From positions 1-7,980 of the forward strand of contig CAMPJQ010000108.1 in assembly GCA_946886925.1 (NCBI GenBank): 7,980 nt of DNA, in the 5' to 3' direction. The stretch comes from an uncultured Terrimonas sp. (GTDB taxonomy: Bacteria > Bacteroidota > Bacteroidia > Chitinophagales > Chitinophagaceae). A program made the position numbers and the translations under genes. Positions 7,076 through 7,980 of this stretch are shown here, piece after piece; the first letter of the stretch is position 1, and every line of letters starts with the position of its first letter. Under the pieces are notes generated by a model that worked only from the letters and a program-made list of their open reading frames with translations, made no database searches and had not been told where the DNA came from.

Positions 7076-7095
7076 GTAAACTAACCCATACAATT

Positions 7096-7815
7096 ATGAA
7101 GACTTTATCTCATACCTGGTTTGCGGAAGGATATATTGATTTTGAGCTAAAAAAATATACCCTGCTGGCCTATCTCCAGGAAATACATAAAGAGTTTACA
7201 CAAAATAGATTGTACCCCCAGTTATCTGATATTATTTTCCATCATAATAATATCCTGCATTTTAAGCACAATAAGGAAATGCTCCAGGATCAGTTTCCCA
7301 AAAAGTTTACGCATGTAAATATGGATAAACTGCAACTGTTGTATGAAAAAATTGTGGAAGATGATGAAATGATGAAAGAACTGGAAGATATCATTCAATA
7401 TGCGGTTAACTGTATGAGTGCTACTATTAAAGACGGGGCGGGTATATACGAATTTGTAGAAGAGAAACTGAATATCCTTCCCGTAGGTATTATTCCGCTT
7501 GAAAATAATGAAGGATACTTCTTTCTTTGCAATGGATCATATCATCAAACCAATGTGTACCAGTACCGGTTGAGTATTTTTGAAAAGCACGACGAAAAAT
7601 ACCGCAGCATTAAAACATCTTTTATTGCTCAATGGAAAAGAACAATCGTAAATACCTATGAAAATATAAAAACAGAACTGATCAGGGGTAAAACGGATTT
7701 GCCCAACCCCGCTGTTTACAGTATCGAAACCGATTTGAGCTTTCCTTTGGAAGAAACTTTATTACCGGTTGCCAAAAGAACCCTGGTAAAATATATTACG
7801 GCAAGTGCGGCGTAA
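7096..7815 (+). CDS. Conserved-looking protein of unknown function, 239 aa
   Basis: I cannot assign a function. The protein has no signal peptide and no membrane segment, so it is probably cytoplasmic. Its N-terminus, with TWFAEGYIDFELKKYTLLAY at 7-26, resembles a protein I associate with Bacteroidota genomes, but I know no named domain for it. Residues 15-125 look mostly helical, with an acidic stretch KIVEDDEMMKELEDI (85-99). Residues 126-160 look like beta strands (PVGIIPLENNEGYFFL, 129-144), followed by an Arg/Lys-rich helical segment at about 165-200. The ATG at 7096 follows a plausible promoter and leader; a TTG-started frame extending 17 codons upstream would have to be translated through that promoter and is unlikely. 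It converges on ribF with a 12-bp gap and lies 251 bp after E2, so it is probably transcribed alone. Confidence 0.75.
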   Translation: MKTLSHTWFAEGYIDFELKKYTLLAYLQEIHKEFTQNRLYPQLSDIIFHHNNILHFKHNKEMLQDQFPKKFTHVNMDKLQLLYEKIVEDDEMMKELEDIIQYAVNCMSATIKDGAGIYEFVEEKLNILPVGIIPLENNEGYFFLCNGSYHQTNVYQYRLSIFEKHDEKYRSIKTSFIAQWKRTIVNTYENIKTELIRGKTDLPNPAVYSIETDLSFPLEETLLPVAKRTLVKYITASAA

Positions 7816-7827
7816 AGAAAGTCTATG

Positions 7828-7980
7828 TTATTTAAGTTTTACCAATGCTTCCAGCTTGTCTTTACCCAGTTGTGCCTTTAAGGCATCCAATCCGTTAAAT
7901 TTTTGTTCAGGCCTCAAAAAATATTTAACAAATACCCTTACTGCTGTATGGTAAATGTCGCGGTTAAAATCAAAAATATT
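7828..7980 (-). CDS. ribF: C-terminal end of bifunctional riboflavin kinase/FMN adenylyltransferase
   Basis: Fifty codons plus a TAA stop (7828-7830) enter from the right edge on the minus strand; the start and most of the protein are outside the window. The visible part begins NIFDFNRDIY and continues VRVFVKYFLRPEQKFNGLDA, then LKAQLGKDKLEAL, and ends in VKLK. This matches the end of the riboflavin kinase domain of RibF, where FDFNRDIYG followed by the V-x-F/H-L-R-x-E-x-KF pattern is highly conserved. RibF phosphorylates riboflavin to FMN and adenylates it to FAD in the cytoplasm. The FMN adenylyltransferase half cannot be seen here. It is convergent with the 7096 gene. Confidence 0.88.
   Translation of the reverse strand, partial: NIFDFNRDIYHTAVRVFVKYFLRPEQKFNGLDALKAQLGKDKLEALVKLK

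Larger units (their letters stand above)
6941..7084 (+). other. Uncertain short open frame / possible gene remnant in the E2-downstream gap
   Basis: The 251-bp gap between E2 and the next gene contains a stop-to-stop frame of 47 codons ending in TAA at 7082-7084. Its amino-acid composition looks protein-like, for example NYYADIEQRGQKVNAAFYAE in the middle and LLLIAGW after it. It has no ATG; TTG at 6953 or CTG at 6965 would be the only starts. Its 3' third overlaps the promoter of the following gene. The minus strand is also open across much of the same stretch in two frames, which weakens any coding claim. It could be a decayed gene fragment, a small protein or chance. I do not call it a gene. 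Confidence 0.2.

Noticed and set aside
7045..7095. TTG start giving 17 extra residues to the 7096 gene
   Set aside because: The TTG coincides with the -33 promoter element and the extension would cover the -7 box. The ATG at 7096 gives the recognisable conserved N-terminus.
1..7980. CRISPR arrays, tRNA/rRNA genes, insertion sequences or prophage genes
   Set aside because: I saw no spaced direct repeats, cloverleaf sequences, transposase motifs or phage genes. The only repeats are the short heptad elements.

Overview
The window looks like an ordinary chromosomal housekeeping stretch from a member of the Bacteroidota, most likely the Chitinophagaceae/Chitinophagales. Three observations support this. 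Several gene starts are preceded by the Bacteroidota -7 element TAnnTTTG rather than by Shine-Dalgarno sequences. The TPR protein, the unknown 239-aa protein and the RibF C-terminus read like families typical of this phylum. Coding density is high with moderate GC. The lineage is inferred from recognition of the proteins, not from a database search.

Layout, left to right. A large secreted TPR protein runs off the left edge on the minus strand (1-1353). Divergent from it is a small DoxX-family membrane protein (1542-1949, +) with a clear promoter. A 126-bp convergent gap follows, filled by a heptad-based imperfect inverted repeat. Next is a DacB/PBP4-type D-Ala-D-Ala carboxypeptidase (2076-3476, -). 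Divergent from dacB across only 44 bp, a Uma2-family putative nuclease (3521-4102, +) overlaps the start of cinA (4083-5381, +). A promoter then leads into a lipoyl-bearing 2-oxo acid dehydrogenase E2 acyltransferase (5504-6844, +). Directly after its stop codon lies a second, shorter copy of the heptad repeat, inside a 251-bp gap that also holds a short open frame of uncertain status. A promoter then drives a conserved-looking protein of unknown function (7096-7815, +), which converges on the 3' end of ribF (7828-7980, -) at the right edge.

The genes do not form one pathway. They cover envelope work (TPR protein, DoxX, DacB), NAD-cycle repair (CinA), central or branched-chain keto-acid metabolism (E2) and flavin synthesis (RibF). 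Only Uma2-cinA looks translationally linked. I see no phage, IS, CRISPR, tRNA, rRNA or defence system. The most unusual signal is the pair of period-7 intergenic repeat elements, each of which begins within the stop codon of the gene before it.
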